From NCBI GenBank assembly GCA_013122435.1, contig WYDT01000019.1:78272-142271 (forward strand): a DNA stretch of 64,000 nucleotides. The letters are read 5' to 3'. The translations under genes and the position numbers were made by a program. The stretch comes from Chloroflexi bacterium AL-N1. GTDB lineage: Bacteria; Chloroflexota; Chloroflexia; Chloroflexales; Roseiflexaceae. Position 1 is the first letter of the stretch, and the number at the start of each line of letters is the position of its first letter. The notes below the pieces were generated by a model. It was not told the origin of the DNA. It saw nothing but the letters and a program-made list of their open reading frames with translations, and ran no database searches. Shown here piece after piece: positions 1 to 11,000 of this stretch.

Positions 1-3000
1 TATCCAGATTTGCAAGACCCCCTCTATGAAACCGCCATTGCGATTTACCATCAACGGTATTCTACCAATACCTTTCCTACCTGGTCCTTAGCACAACCAT
101 TCCGTATGCTTTCCCACAATGGTGAAATCAACACACTGCGCGGAAATCTGACATGGATGCGTGCACGTGAAGCTGAATGGCGTCGAGCATCCGCTCAGAA
201 GGCTGATCATTCCATCACACCATCGCTCGAGCAAGGCGGCACAACACTGGCTGAACAAATCACAAACCTTGGACACATCATTGATGCCAATGGTAGTGAT
301 TCAGCGGTACTGGATAACGTTCTTGAGCTACTTGTGATGGGGGGGCGTGATGTTCGACATGCCATAACGATGATGGTGCCAGAAGCCTGGGAGCGTGTCC
401 AGGATATGGACCCCAACTGGCGCGCTTTTTACCAATATCACTCATGTCTGATGGAGCCCTGGGACGGCCCTGCTGCACTGGTATTCTGCGATGGAAATGT
501 GGCAGGTCTTGCGCTGGACCGTAACGGTTTACGTCCAGCACGTTATTGCATTACCGATGATGGACTGGTGATCTGTGGATCAGAAATGGGTGCTGTAACA
601 GTAGATGATGCACGCATTGTTCAGAAGGGAAAAGTTGGCCCTGGCCAGATGATTGCCATTGATCTGAAGACCGGACAATTTGAGAAAAATCACACCATTA
701 AAGACAGATTATCCATTCAACAACCGTATACGGAGTGGCTTGAACAAGAGATGCAGGTTTTAGCGCCTGCCGGTGTTGCCCATTACAGTAGCGAGACAGA
801 ACCAGAAACATCATCATCACGTGCTGCTAAATCGGCTCTGCTTGGTGAACTACAACATGCCTTTGGGTATACCTCTGAAGAATTAGCGGCCATTCTCAAA
901 CCAATGTCGCGTGATGGTTATGAGCCAGTCGGTTCAATGGGTGATGATACACCCTCTGCTTTTCTCGCAGACTACCCCAGACCACTTTACAACTACTTCA
1001 AACAACGTTTTGCGGAAGTTACCAACCCACCGATTGATCCCATCCGCGAAGAACTGGTCATGTCCCTCTCCTTCTCATTAGGACAACGCGGTGATTTGAT
1101 GGAGGAAACGTCTGGTCATGCTCATCTTTTACGTTTATCCAGCCCTATATTAACTGATGAGCATGTTGCAACTATTCATAGTCTTGATGATCCAGCCTTT
1201 GCCTCAGCAACACTTACTGCCTACTTCTCGGCCAATGCTGGCCCCGATGCACTAGCGCGAGCTCTCGAAAATGTGTGTCAGCAAGCAGAACAAGCAATTG
1301 CCGCACATAAAATCCTTTTGATTATTAGTGATCGGGGCGTTAACGAAACATACGCCCCGATTCCTGCGCTCCTTGCCCTCGGTGCAGTACATCACCACTT
1401 AACAGAGTTGGGAGTGCGTAATCGGGTGAGCTTGATCGTCGAGAGTGGCGAACCCCGCGAAGTACACCATCTTGCCTGTCTCATCGGTATGGGTGCCGAA
1501 GCCGTTAATCCTTATCTCGCATTGGCTACCGTACGTGCAATTGCTGTAGATCGTCACACCATCCGCCATAAAAACCAAGATCCAACGCAAACACTTTTAT
1601 CAGAAGATGAGATTGCCGATGAAGCCGAACAAAACTATATTCATGCCTTAGAAAAAGGCTTGCTCAAGATTATGTCAAAGATGGGCATTTCAACCATCGA
1701 TAGTTATTGTGGTGCACAAACTTTTGAGACGGTTGGCCTGAATATGGACGTGGTAGAGCGTTGCTTTAAGGGTGTTCCTGCTCGATTAGAGGGCGTTGGC
1801 TTCCACAAACTGGCCTCTGATATGCTCAAACATCACGATGCGGCTTTTGCAAATCGCCTGCCGCATGTCGCCAGCCGCACATCGTTGCCACATCCTGGAT
1901 TCTATAAGTACAAAAAGGATGGTGAGTATCACTCTTTTGCGCCAGCCGTTGTCCATGCTTTACACAAGGCAACCACTGGCGAAGGTGGGGCTGAAGCCTA
2001 TCGTGCATACAGCAAACTAGTACACAATCGTCCCCCAACCGAACTGCGTGATTTGTTGGATTTTGTCGACACAACACCGATTCCGCTTGAAGCGGTAGAG
2101 CCGGTAGAGAAAGTTGTACGTCGATTTTCGACTGCAGCGATGTCACATGGGTCGACGAGTAGCGAGGCACACGAAACACTTTCTATCGCAATGAATCGGA
2201 TCGGTGGTCTTAGTAATTCTGGTGAGGGTGGCGAAGACCCAGAACGCTATGGGACCGAACGCAACAGCACTATCAAACAAGTAGCATCAGGTCGCTTTGG
2301 AGTAACACCCGCGTATCTTGCATCAGCCAAAGAATTGCAGATCAAAATGGCGCAGGGATCGAAACCTGGCGAGGGTGGTCAGTTGCCCGGTCATAAGGTC
2401 TCCGAGGAGATCGCGCGGGTCCGTCACACCGTGCCTGGTGTTCCCCTCATTTCACCACCACCACATCATGATATTTATAGCATCGAAGATCTGGCCCAAC
2501 TTATCTATGATCTCAAACAGGTGAATCCAGCCGCAGCCGTATCGGTAAAGCTGGTTGCCGAGGCTGGTGTAGGGACAATTGCTGCCGGGGTTGCCAAGGG
2601 TGGGGCTGATGTCATTCTGATCAGTGGGCAATCTGGCGGAACAGGAGCATCACCTCTTTCATCAATCAAAAATGCGGGCGTCAATTGGGAGCTTGGCTTG
2701 GCAGAAACACAACAAACGCTGGTCATCAATGGGCTGCGTGGCCGTGTACGTGTACGCGCTGATGGTGGCTTCAAGACCGGGCGCGATGTGGTTATGGCAG
2801 CACTGCTTGGTGCTGATGAGTTCTCATTTGGGACAACAGCTCTGGTTGCTGAAGGCTGCATTATGGCACGCACGTGTCACAACAATAATTGCCCCGTTGG
2901 TATTGCAACACAACGCCCAGAATTGCGAGCCAAATTCAAAGGTACACCTGAACACGTCATACATTTCTTTTTACATCTCGCTGAAGAAATTCGAGAATTA

Positions 3001-4002
3001 CTGGCCGTCCTAGGAGCTCGTTCTATTGACGACATCATTGGTCGCACCGATTTACTTCATCAGGTGTCACCCAAAGGCCACACCAATATTGGACATGTGA
3101 AACTGGATACACTCCTTGAGCGTATGGATAACGAAAATGATGCCATCCGTAATACAGATGAATGGAATGGTCTTATCGATATAAGCTCACTCAACCATCA
3201 ATTACTTCACGATGCACATCCAGCACTTGAAGAGGGTAAGACGGTTGATCTGCACTATGCCATCACCAATAGTGATCGCTCGGTTAGCGCCACACTCTCA
3301 GGTGTCATTGGTGCGCGTTATAGCATAACAGGTTTGCCAGAAGGGACCATTACTGCACGTTTCGATGGTAGTGCGGGACAGAGCTTTGGGGCATTTCTTG
3401 CACCCGGCATACAACTCGTACTTCACGGTGAGGCCAACGATTATGTTGGCAAAGGCATGAATGGTGGCGAAATTATCGTGCGTCCACCGCAAACAGCCCG
3501 TTATGTTGCCCACGAGAGCACGATCATTGGCAACACCGTGTTGTATGGCGCTACCGGTGGGGCACTCTTTGCCGCAGGACAGGCAGGTGAGCGCTTTGCG
3601 GTCCGCAATAGTGGGGCCATTGCCGTCATCGAAGGGGTAGGCGATCACGGATGCGAATACATGACTGGTGGAGTTGTCTTGGTTCTAGGCGACACAGGAC
3701 ATAACTTCGCGGCGGGAATGACGGGTGGGTTGGCCTATGTGTTTGACCAAACGGGCGCTTTCCCAACCCGTTACAACTGTGAGATGGTTGAAATAAGTCG
3801 ACTTGAACCACAGGACGATGATATTATTCATACAATGTTATTACATCATTTTGAAATAACAAAGAGCGTTCGCGCACGTGATCTGTTCATGCGCTGGAAC
3901 GAAATACGAGCATTATTCTGGCGTGTTCAACCACGAGGAATATCTGTAAATCCACTTCCACCAGCCCTGCTACGCATCCACCGACACGTTGAGCAAAAGT
4001 AG
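1..4002 (+). CDS. gltB: Glutamate synthase large subunit (GOGAT), 5' end outside window
   Basis: Makes glutamate from 2-oxoglutarate and glutamine-derived ammonia in the cytoplasm. The frame is open from base 1, so the N-terminal catalytic Cys of the glutaminase domain and roughly the first 170-200 residues lie upstream. The visible part starts inside the type 2 glutamine amidotransferase domain (HQRYSTNT, then SHNGEINTLRGN). It continues through the central domain and the FMN-binding synthase domain (GQSGGTGASPLSS, then RADGGFKTGRDV). A Cys-x5-Cys-x4-Cys cluster motif near visible residues 952-963 (TCHNNNCPVGIATQ) binds the 3Fe-4S centre. The C-terminal GXGXG helix domain is present (GGEIIVRPP, NTVLYGATGG). 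The visible 1333 residues plus the missing part fit the family size of about 1500. A small subunit (gltD) is not in view. Recognition is secure. Confidence 0.97.
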   Translation, partial: YPDLQDPLYETAIAIYHQRYSTNTFPTWSLAQPFRMLSHNGEINTLRGNLTWMRAREAEWRRASAQKADHSITPSLEQGGTTLAEQITNLGHIIDANGSDSAVLDNVLELLVMGGRDVRHAITMMVPEAWERVQDMDPNWRAFYQYHSCLMEPWDGPAALVFCDGNVAGLALDRNGLRPARYCITDDGLVICGSEMGAVTVDDARIVQKGKVGPGQMIAIDLKTGQFEKNHTIKDRLSIQQPYTEWLEQEMQVLAPAGVAHYSSETEPETSSSRAAKSALLGELQHAFGYTSEELAAILKPMSRDGYEPVGSMGDDTPSAFLADYPRPLYNYFKQRFAEVTNPPIDPIREELVMSLSFSLGQRGDLMEETSGHAHLLRLSSPILTDEHVATIHSLDDPAFASATLTAYFSANAGPDALARALENVCQQAEQAIAAHKILLIISDRGVNETYAPIPALLALGAVHHHLTELGVRNRVSLIVESGEPREVHHLACLIGMGAEAVNPYLALATVRAIAVDRHTIRHKNQDPTQTLLSEDEIADEAEQNYIHALEKGLLKIMSKMGISTIDSYCGAQTFETVGLNMDVVERCFKGVPARLEGVGFHKLASDMLKHHDAAFANRLPHVASRTSLPHPGFYKYKKDGEYHSFAPAVVHALHKATTGEGGAEAYRAYSKLVHNRPPTELRDLLDFVDTTPIPLEAVEPVEKVVRRFSTAAMSHGSTSSEAHETLSIAMNRIGGLSNSGEGGEDPERYGTERNSTIKQVASGRFGVTPAYLASAKELQIKMAQGSKPGEGGQLPGHKVSEEIARVRHTVPGVPLISPPPHHDIYSIEDLAQLIYDLKQVNPAAAVSVKLVAEAGVGTIAAGVAKGGADVILISGQSGGTGASPLSSIKNAGVNWELGLAETQQTLVINGLRGRVRVRADGGFKTGRDVVMAALLGADEFSFGTTALVAEGCIMARTCHNNNCPVGIATQRPELRAKFKGTPEHVIHFFLHLAEEIRELLAVLGARSIDDIIGRTDLLHQVSPKGHTNIGHVKLDTLLERMDNENDAIRNTDEWNGLIDISSLNHQLLHDAHPALEEGKTVDLHYAITNSDRSVSATLSGVIGARYSITGLPEGTITARFDGSAGQSFGAFLAPGIQLVLHGEANDYVGKGMNGGEIIVRPPQTARYVAHESTIIGNTVLYGATGGALFAAGQAGERFAVRNSGAIAVIEGVGDHGCEYMTGGVVLVLGDTGHNFAAGMTGGLAYVFDQTGAFPTRYNCEMVEISRLEPQDDDIIHTMLLHHFEITKSVRARDLFMRWNEIRALFWRVQPRGISVNPLPPALLRIHRHVEQK

Positions 4003-4030
4003 ACACAGTCTTTCAAAAAAAGAACAGAAA

Positions 4031-4056
4031 AGGCGACCACAATGGTCGCCTTCTTT
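4031..4056 (+). terminator. Bidirectional intrinsic terminator between gltB and actF
   Basis: A perfect 9-bp stem (AGGCGACCA / TGGTCGCCT) with a 3-base loop is followed by TCTTT on the plus strand. On the minus strand it is followed by a T-rich run from the A-rich sequence at 4013-4030. It lies between the convergent ends of gltB and the act operon and can serve both. Confidence 0.85.
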
Positions 4057-4110
4057 ATGTGTATGAGACATTCATGTCATAGATGAGTAAGCAGCACACC
4101 TACACAAAGA

Positions 4111-5307
4111 TCAATGTGCCACCTCCAAACGCGGATCGTTTAACGGGAGGAGCGGTTTGCGTTTGAGCATCCAGAGGAACGAGGCCAGCCATATCCCACC
4201 AATACCAATTGGCGCAAACAAATAGACCACGTTAAAATAAATGCCTTCCTGGTGGAATGCAGGAATAATCAACCAGAAGAGATCTACCAGACGCATAATG
4301 AGAATACCGATGGCCACAATGGAAAGTGGTACAATACTGCGTTTTAGACGGCGCGATAGGAGAATAAAGAAGGGGACAACAAAGTGAAAGAGTACCAGGA
4401 TAACGGCTAAAACATCCCACCCTGTTTCACCACGACGAATGTACCAGGGAATTTCCTCAGGTAAGTTCGCTGACCAGATGATGATGAACTGTGACATATT
4501 GACATACGTCCACAAAATAACAAACCCTAACGTGAATTTACCAATATCGTGGATACGTTTGGGAGTCACTATGTCTACAAGTTGTTCTTGATTACCAAAG
4601 ATACGGAAGAAAATAATTAAAAACGCGAACGTTGATAACCCCTGTCCAATCATGAGGATAACGCCATAAATCGAGGAAAAGAACTCTGGTTCCAGCGACA
4701 TCCCCCAGTCAACCGCCGCAAAGGTCATAGTCATCACAAAGATCACCAGACCAATACCACTCAATCCACGAAATCGACTGACAAGTGCGGGATCGGCTGT
4801 ACGATCCTGCTCTTCCGACCAGCGGTAAAGCAAGAATGCAATACCAATCCAGATAGCAAAATAAAGAACATTGCGAATTATAAAGAACGGTACGTTCAGA
4901 TAGGCTGTTTTGTCAATCACAAATACCGCTAGCTCTTCACCCATTGCATCAGTAATAGCTGCTTCTGAACCAGACCACACATACAGGCTGGGAATACCAA
5001 TGATGATGGGGATGAATAAAAGCGCCATCACAGGTAACGTCGCCATCGCTGCTTCAAGTGGACGTCGGACAATTGCTCCCCACGTGCCACCAGCAAGATG
5101 CTGGATCATCACAAGAGCAAATGAACCGAGTGCAAAACCTACCCAGAATAGGTACGCAAAGAGGTAGGACTCAAAGAATCGATCAAGCCCACCACCAAAA
5201 AAAGACCCCAAAATAGCAAGAACAAACCCAACAACACCAACAATCAACGAGATTTGTTGGACACGATCAACTTGTTGTCGAGCTGGAAAGGATGTATTTG
5301 CTGCCAT
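4111..5307 (-). CDS. actF: Alternative complex III subunit ActF (quinol-binding-type membrane subunit)
   Basis: Integral membrane subunit of alternative complex III, related to NrfD/ActC. The 398 residues contain about ten hydrophobic segments, with soluble ends. The length and the order relative to ActA-E match ActF of Chloroflexota and Bacteroidota. It is the last gene of the six-gene operon, 47 bases after actE, and is followed by a shared terminator. The ATG start is supported by AGGAG about nine bases upstream. Known role of the family: together with ActC it forms the membrane core that takes electrons from (mena)quinol. Assignment rests on operon position and the hydrophobic profile more than on a single motif. 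Confidence 0.88.
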   Translation of the reverse strand: MAANTSFPARQQVDRVQQISLIVGVVGFVLAILGSFFGGGLDRFFESYLFAYLFWVGFALGSFALVMIQHLAGGTWGAIVRRPLEAAMATLPVMALLFIPIIIGIPSLYVWSGSEAAITDAMGEELAVFVIDKTAYLNVPFFIIRNVLYFAIWIGIAFLLYRWSEEQDRTADPALVSRFRGLSGIGLVIFVMTMTFAAVDWGMSLEPEFFSSIYGVILMIGQGLSTFAFLIIFFRIFGNQEQLVDIVTPKRIHDIGKFTLGFVILWTYVNMSQFIIIWSANLPEEIPWYIRRGETGWDVLAVILVLFHFVVPFFILLSRRLKRSIVPLSIVAIGILIMRLVDLFWLIIPAFHQEGIYFNVVYLFAPIGIGGIWLASFLWMLKRKPLLPLNDPRLEVAH

Positions 5308-5354
5308 TGTCGCTCACTCCTACCAGGCCGCCATTCATTCGGCACTGCTGTAGT

Positions 5355-5978
5355 TTACCCTTCTGACGTTCCAGACACTGCTGTTGGATTAGGATCAACC
5401 TCTTCTGGTGGATTGTCCTGTAGCTGACGAATATATGCAACGATTGCCCAGCGATCTTCAGGTGCAATACGTGAGGCATATGGGAACATGTTGAGATTAC
5501 CATCCTGCTCCACACCGTTGGTGATGACATCAAAGAAATGACCATCAGTCACATCACGCAATCGCTGGAGATACATGGAGGGTGGTGGCAATACCGCTTC
5601 GGTCAACCGTATGACTATGAGAGAGTTTTCATTTGGTTGGCCCTGTGCGCCATGGCATGGCCCACAAAAGACCTCATACTGCTCCTGTCCACGTACCAGC
5701 AGTTCGCCAGTTACCTCAATAGGTATCTCTGCAACCACCTCGCCGTCAACCATACCCTGATTGACCACTGTATTGGCCGGGTCTTGCCCCTGGGCAACCA
5801 CACCGGAGACCAGTGGACGCGAGGCAACTTCATCTTCAAAGAAGGTACTAGACTCGTACGGTTTAGCCTTTGGTTGGTTATACATATCGAGATGACACGC
5901 TCCAAGGAAGAGACAGAGTGGTATCCACCCAACCCGTGCAAACCTCTTGAGCGATAATGATTGCTTACGACGTTTCAT
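5355..5978 (-). CDS. actE: Alternative complex III subunit ActE, monohaem cytochrome c lipoprotein
   Basis: Carries electrons within alternative complex III on the outer face of the membrane. The 207-residue product begins with a signal peptide ending in a lipobox (FLGAC, lipid-modified Cys28). It has one CxxCH haem site (CGPCH, residues 105-109) and a likely distal Met in NMFPYA (Met164). The C-terminal half is a class I cytochrome c fold. The chosen ATG at 5978 has AGGA six bases upstream; a TTG codon directly before it is less likely. It lies 16 bases after actD in the same operon. Confidence 0.92.
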   Translation of the reverse strand: MKRRKQSLSLKRFARVGWIPLCLFLGACHLDMYNQPKAKPYESSTFFEDEVASRPLVSGVVAQGQDPANTVVNQGMVDGEVVAEIPIEVTGELLVRGQEQYEVFCGPCHGAQGQPNENSLIVIRLTEAVLPPPSMYLQRLRDVTDGHFFDVITNGVEQDGNLNMFPYASRIAPEDRWAIVAYIRQLQDNPPEEVDPNPTAVSGTSEG

Positions 5979-5994
5979 CAATATTCCTAGCCCT

Positions 5995-6597
5995 TCAGTT
6001 ATTCACCTCGGATACCACCGTTGGCCCGGTACTCTCCAAAAATTGCTTCGTTTGTTGGAGATTGAACATCGGGTCATTTGCCTCAATACCCAAGAAGAAT
6101 TTATCACGCGACGCTTGCTCAAAGTTAGGCGTGTTAAATATAGGATGATGAAGGCGTGGTAAACCGTTCAAAAGTATCATACCAAAGGTTGCTGCAAAGG
6201 CGGCAAACAAAATAGTCAATTCAAAAATAGCTGGAATGAAAGCTGGCCAACTATGATCTGGCCGACCACCAATGTTGATTGGATAGTCAATCAGATTAAC
6301 CCAGTATTGGAAAAGATAGCCAAGGATGGCACCACTCAAGCCACCGATCAAAACCACCATCGGAAGGCGCGTACGAAATCCCATCATTTCAGGCAACTCC
6401 TCAATGGGAAAAGGCGAGTAAGCATCCATACGACGATAACCTAATGCATACGCACCCTGAGCAGCGGCTACCAGATCATCTGCATCATCAAATTCAGCTA
6501 CTAACGCATAGGTAGAACTTTTTGAGCCAGCTGCTTTGCCCCGACCGCCAAACGGGGAGAAGCGTCTATTTGATTGTCCACTTTTCTGTGTTGTCAT
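5995..6597 (-). CDS. actD: Alternative complex III subunit ActD (DUF3341 family)
   Basis: Small membrane subunit of alternative complex III. The 200-residue product has a charged N-terminal segment and a ferredoxin-fold-like stretch with FDDADDLVAAA and YSPFPIEELPEMMG, typical of DUF3341. Two transmembrane helices follow near residues 80-102 and 117-140. It lies between actC (44-base gap) and actE in the canonical order. The family has no known cofactor and is thought to anchor or connect the peripheral and membrane parts. Confidence 0.9.
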   Translation of the reverse strand: MTTQKSGQSNRRFSPFGGRGKAAGSKSSTYALVAEFDDADDLVAAAQGAYALGYRRMDAYSPFPIEELPEMMGFRTRLPMVVLIGGLSGAILGYLFQYWVNLIDYPINIGGRPDHSWPAFIPAIFELTILFAAFAATFGMILLNGLPRLHHPIFNTPNFEQASRDKFFLGIEANDPMFNLQQTKQFLESTGPTVVSEVNN

Positions 6598-6641
6598 AAC
6601 TTACGCTCACTGTCCTTTAGGTTTGCGCGTTGAAGGCGCCT

Positions 6642-8063
6642 TTATTTACTATCACCTTGATTATCTGGTCCGCCACTCTTATGGAGGCCCAAATGTTTCT
6701 CATGATGCAAGAGGTGACGCATCTCAAATATGTTAATCATCGGAAGTACGCGAATAAACAGGAACAAGAATGTAAAGAACAGCCCAAACGAACCAAGATA
6801 TGTCAGAATATCCCAGACACTAGGTTCGTACATTGCCCATGAAGAGGGCAAAAAGTCACGATGCAGGCTAGTTACAATAATCACAAATCGCTCAAGCCAC
6901 ATACCGATGTTGATAACCAGTGAGATAATAAAAAGTCCTACAATACTTTGACGGAACCGCTTAAACCATAATAACTGCGGTATGATCCCGTTACATAAAA
7001 TGAGTAACCAATAGGTATACCCATATGGCCCCATTGTACGGTTAGTCAACATATAGCGCTCGTATTGTACTGAGCTATACCACGCAAAGAATCCTTCCAT
7101 GATATAACCATAGAAGACGATCAACCCTGTGGCTAACATCACCTTTGACATCGAGTCAAGATGTCGTATGGTGATAAAGTCCTGTAGATGAAAGAACTTC
7201 CGCACTGGGATTGTAATAGTTAATACCATTGCAAAACCGGAGAAAACAGCACCAGCAACAAAGTAGGGGGGAAAGACAGTTACGTGCCAGCCTGGAACGA
7301 GCGATATAGCAAAGTCTAAACTCACAATTGAGTGGACCGACACAACCAGTGGTGTGGCCAATGCAGCCAGCATCAGAGAAGCTAGCTCGTAGCGCTGCCA
7401 ATGACGAGCTGAACCACGCCAGCCAAGTGCAAAAATACCATATAGAACCTTGGCGATTTTATTCTTAGCCTGATCACGCAGAGTTGCCAAGTCTGGAACA
7501 AGACCGACAAACCAGAATAACAGTGATACAGTTGCGTAGGTCGAGATTGCAAAAACGTCCCAGATCAATGGGCTGCGGAACTGCTGCCACATACCTAATG
7601 TACTGGGATAGGGCAACATCCAGTAGGCTAGCCATGGTCGACCAAGGTGAATAATCGGGTAGATACCCGCACACGCGACGGCAAAGAGAGTCATCGCTTC
7701 GGCAAATCGGTTGATAGAAGTACGCCATTCCTGGCGAAACAACAAGAGGATAGCCGAAATCAGTGTTCCGGCATGCCCAATACCAATCCACCACACAAAA
7801 TTGATAATATCAAAGCCCCAGGCAACGGGGATATTAATACCCCAGATACCGACCCCGGCAACAAAGAGATAACCGAGTGAGTAGAGGTAAACCATCAATA
7901 GAATGAGCGCAACCCCTAAACCAGCAACCCACATACGAGGCGTTTTGAGCGGTGGTGATAGAACAGGATCGGTAATTCTATCGGTAATCGTTCCATAATC
8001 ATGTCCTGGCCCAATCCAAGTCTTCGGTGGCTCGGTGGCGCCGATTTTCTGTGCGCGTTGCAT
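6642..8063 (-). CDS. actC: Alternative complex III subunit ActC (NrfD/PsrC family)
   Basis: Polytopic membrane subunit of alternative complex III, belonging to the NrfD/PsrC family that binds quinol and passes electrons to the adjacent iron-sulfur subunit ActB. The 473-residue protein has about ten transmembrane helices, including the conserved region around WWIGIGHAGTLISA and GFAMVLTITIPVRK. Translation is probably coupled to actB: only four bases separate the actB stop from the ATG, and the GGAG ribosome site overlaps the end of actB. The C-terminal tail is His- and charge-rich (LLHHEKHLGLHK). Confidence 0.94.
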   Translation of the reverse strand: MQRAQKIGATEPPKTWIGPGHDYGTITDRITDPVLSPPLKTPRMWVAGLGVALILLMVYLYSLGYLFVAGVGIWGINIPVAWGFDIINFVWWIGIGHAGTLISAILLLFRQEWRTSINRFAEAMTLFAVACAGIYPIIHLGRPWLAYWMLPYPSTLGMWQQFRSPLIWDVFAISTYATVSLLFWFVGLVPDLATLRDQAKNKIAKVLYGIFALGWRGSARHWQRYELASLMLAALATPLVVSVHSIVSLDFAISLVPGWHVTVFPPYFVAGAVFSGFAMVLTITIPVRKFFHLQDFITIRHLDSMSKVMLATGLIVFYGYIMEGFFAWYSSVQYERYMLTNRTMGPYGYTYWLLILCNGIIPQLLWFKRFRQSIVGLFIISLVINIGMWLERFVIIVTSLHRDFLPSSWAMYEPSVWDILTYLGSFGLFFTFLFLFIRVLPMINIFEMRHLLHHEKHLGLHKSGGPDNQGDSK

Positions 8064-8067
8064 TACA

Positions 8068-11000
8068 TCACTCCGTCTCTAGATCGGGATTTGGATTCAT
8101 CAAACGTCCTAAATATGTGGTGCGTGGCCGAGTGATCAGATCCTCAAGTACCCCGTAGTGGCGTGGATCTTCTGCTCGTTGTGCTACTGCGCTATCAGGA
8201 TTGTTGAGATCTCCAAAGACGATTGCTTGGGTCGGACATACCTGTTGGCAAGCTGTTTGTAAATCACCATCCGTGATCCGACGATTGTCCTTCTTCGCTT
8301 CGATCCTTGCAGCACTAATACGTTGTGTGCAGTAGGTACATTTTTCCATAATCCCCCTGATACGCACAGTTACATTGGGGTTCCGTTGTAACTGGGTAAC
8401 TGGTGTTGTTTCGTCACTGTACTGCAAGAAGTTAAAGCGGCGTACTTTATAGGGGCAGTTGTTAGAACAATATTTAGTGCCAACACAACGGTTGTAAATC
8501 ATTGAGTTCAACCCCTCGCCGTCGTGAACTGTTGCTGCTACCGGACATACCACCTCACAAGGCGCATTTTCACAGTGCATACACGGGAGTGGTTGATGAT
8601 ACATTGCCGGATTATCAAGGCTCCCAGCATAGTAGCGGTCAATGCGTATCCAGTGCATCTCGCGGCTCAATGCTACCTCAGTTTTACCAACAATAGGGAT
8701 ATTGTTCTCTGCTTGACACGCAACGGTACACGCATTACAGCCAGTACACGCATTCAAGTCAATCGACATGCCCCACGCATACCCCGTATACTCACGCTCA
8801 GGATAGAGCGATTTTTCTGGTGCGTGGCCCATCTCGTAGATAACCTTCTCATCTTCGAGAAATTCTGCCAGTGTTGCCACTCGCACAACGTTGGTGCGAT
8901 CCAAGCCAGTGCTTTCATCCTCGAGTCGGAAGTGCTCCTGTGTACTAACCAGCTTATATTGAGCACCAGTGCTGGCGACACTGACACCAGTTGCAAAGCC
9001 TGGCGCGGCAGCCGTACGAACGGTATAAGTATTAAAACCAACCCCATTCCCAATACGACCAGCATTCGTGCGTCCATAACCAAGTGTCAGGGTCACCACG
9101 TTATCAGCGTGACCTGGGGTAATCCAAATCGGTATAGACAGTTGCTGTTCACCGTTGCTAATCTCAATCATATCGCCATTAGCAACACCAAGATTGCTTG
9201 CTGTTGCCGGACTGATCATGGCTGGGTTATCCCAGACGACTTTGGTAAGTGACCGAGGCAACTCTTGCATCCAGCCATTATTCGCATAGCTCCCGTCCCA
9301 TGTGGATGGATCGGGACGAAATACCACTTCAAAATCACCGACCGCTTCAACCGGTCCATCTGCGGCAAAACCACTTTGCAGTGATACATCGCGTGCAGGT
9401 AGTGTGGTGTCTGCGATAATGCCTTCGTGAAGCGCTGTTTGCCAGAACGTTTCAAAATCGCTGGCGCCACTTTGCTCTTGCCAGTAGGCTTGAACAATCG
9501 CCAGATTGCTCTGATCTGTTTGGCCTTGTAAAGCTGCAACAAGTTCATATGGCGATCGATTGCCGTACAATGGAGCTATCAACGGCTGAATAATCGATAC
9601 TGTGCCCTCATAAGCCCGACCATCGCCCCACATTTCAAGAAAGTGTGTTGCAGGAACATGCCATGTAGAGGCAACAGATGTTTCATCTCTATAGAGACTG
9701 TAGTGTACGCTGAGTGGTACATTACCGAGATTCTCAGCAAACTGAAGATCAACAGGTGCATCATAGGCGGGGTTGCCACCAATCATCACCAACATCTGCA
9801 CCTGTCCACCTGACATTTCCTCGACCAGCGTTTGTATGGCACCAAACTGGCTCGTGGTATTTGCCTCTACCGGATCGGTGTAGAGCACAGTTTGGCCAAC
9901 ATTGCCAAGCGCATCGTTGATGGCATGTGCAAGCGCGTGAACAACCGGCGGTTGTTGCTCACCTGCAATAACAATACTGGCGCCTGTGTTGCCCTGAAGA
10001 TCCGCTACCAGTGCATTTATCCAGGCTTCTTCGATACCTTCAGGCAAGGCATCGCCACCTGTCACACCTTCAACACCAAGCCGCTGCGCCAATACACGTG
10101 TAAAAAGATCAACTTGTGAAGGGCGCAATCGCCAGCGGTGATCCGCCATTGAGCCTGTGTTTGTGACGGAGCTTTCCACCACATACAGCCGATTCATGGT
10201 TTGCTTATCTTCACCGACACGTCGCTGAGCTGCAAAATCACGCGCGTATCGTACATTGCCAGGACCACTGACCAGGAAATCCGAGTCAAGTGACACAATG
10301 ATATTGGCCTGATCAAACTGATAACGAGCATCGACATCTTCACCAAAGGCAAGCCGCGCACCCTCACGCACATTATCACGATTTACTGGTTCATACTGGT
10401 CCCATCTGGCTGAGGGAAACTGCTCCAGCAACGACTGGATCTGACTCACTAACGTCGGTGAGGTAATCGGTTCAGTCAACAACCGCATGCCTTCACCTTG
10501 ATTCGCTCGTTGTTCATCAAGTGCTGGAGCTATTGCAGCCAGAAAGGACTCCCAATCACTTTCCTGTTCACCTGAATACACATTTGCTGAGCGATCAGGG
10601 TCATACATATTCAAAAGCGAAGCCTGTGTAAACGTATCAGTTGCACCAAGGCTAGCAGGGTGATTGGGATTCCCTTCGATTTTGGTAGGACGGCCCTCGT
10701 GACTCTCAACAACCAGACCAGTCATATAGCCACTAAACGGCATTGATGTCGCAAAAAAGAGCGGTATGCCCGGAATCATGCCTTCTGGCAACCGAACATA
10801 TGGAACGATCTTCTCGTCTGGCAACTGGAGTGAATACGCGCAGCCGCTTAGTCCAGCGAGCGCCAGCGAAGCACCCATGAGCTTGAGAAAATTCCGGCGC
10901 GTTGCAGGATCACGCATTTCAGAGGCATAACGCGGAAACTCGCGCGACACAAACTCTTGAAACTCTTCACTGTCTCCTGCCTCCTCAAGGCTTCGCCAGT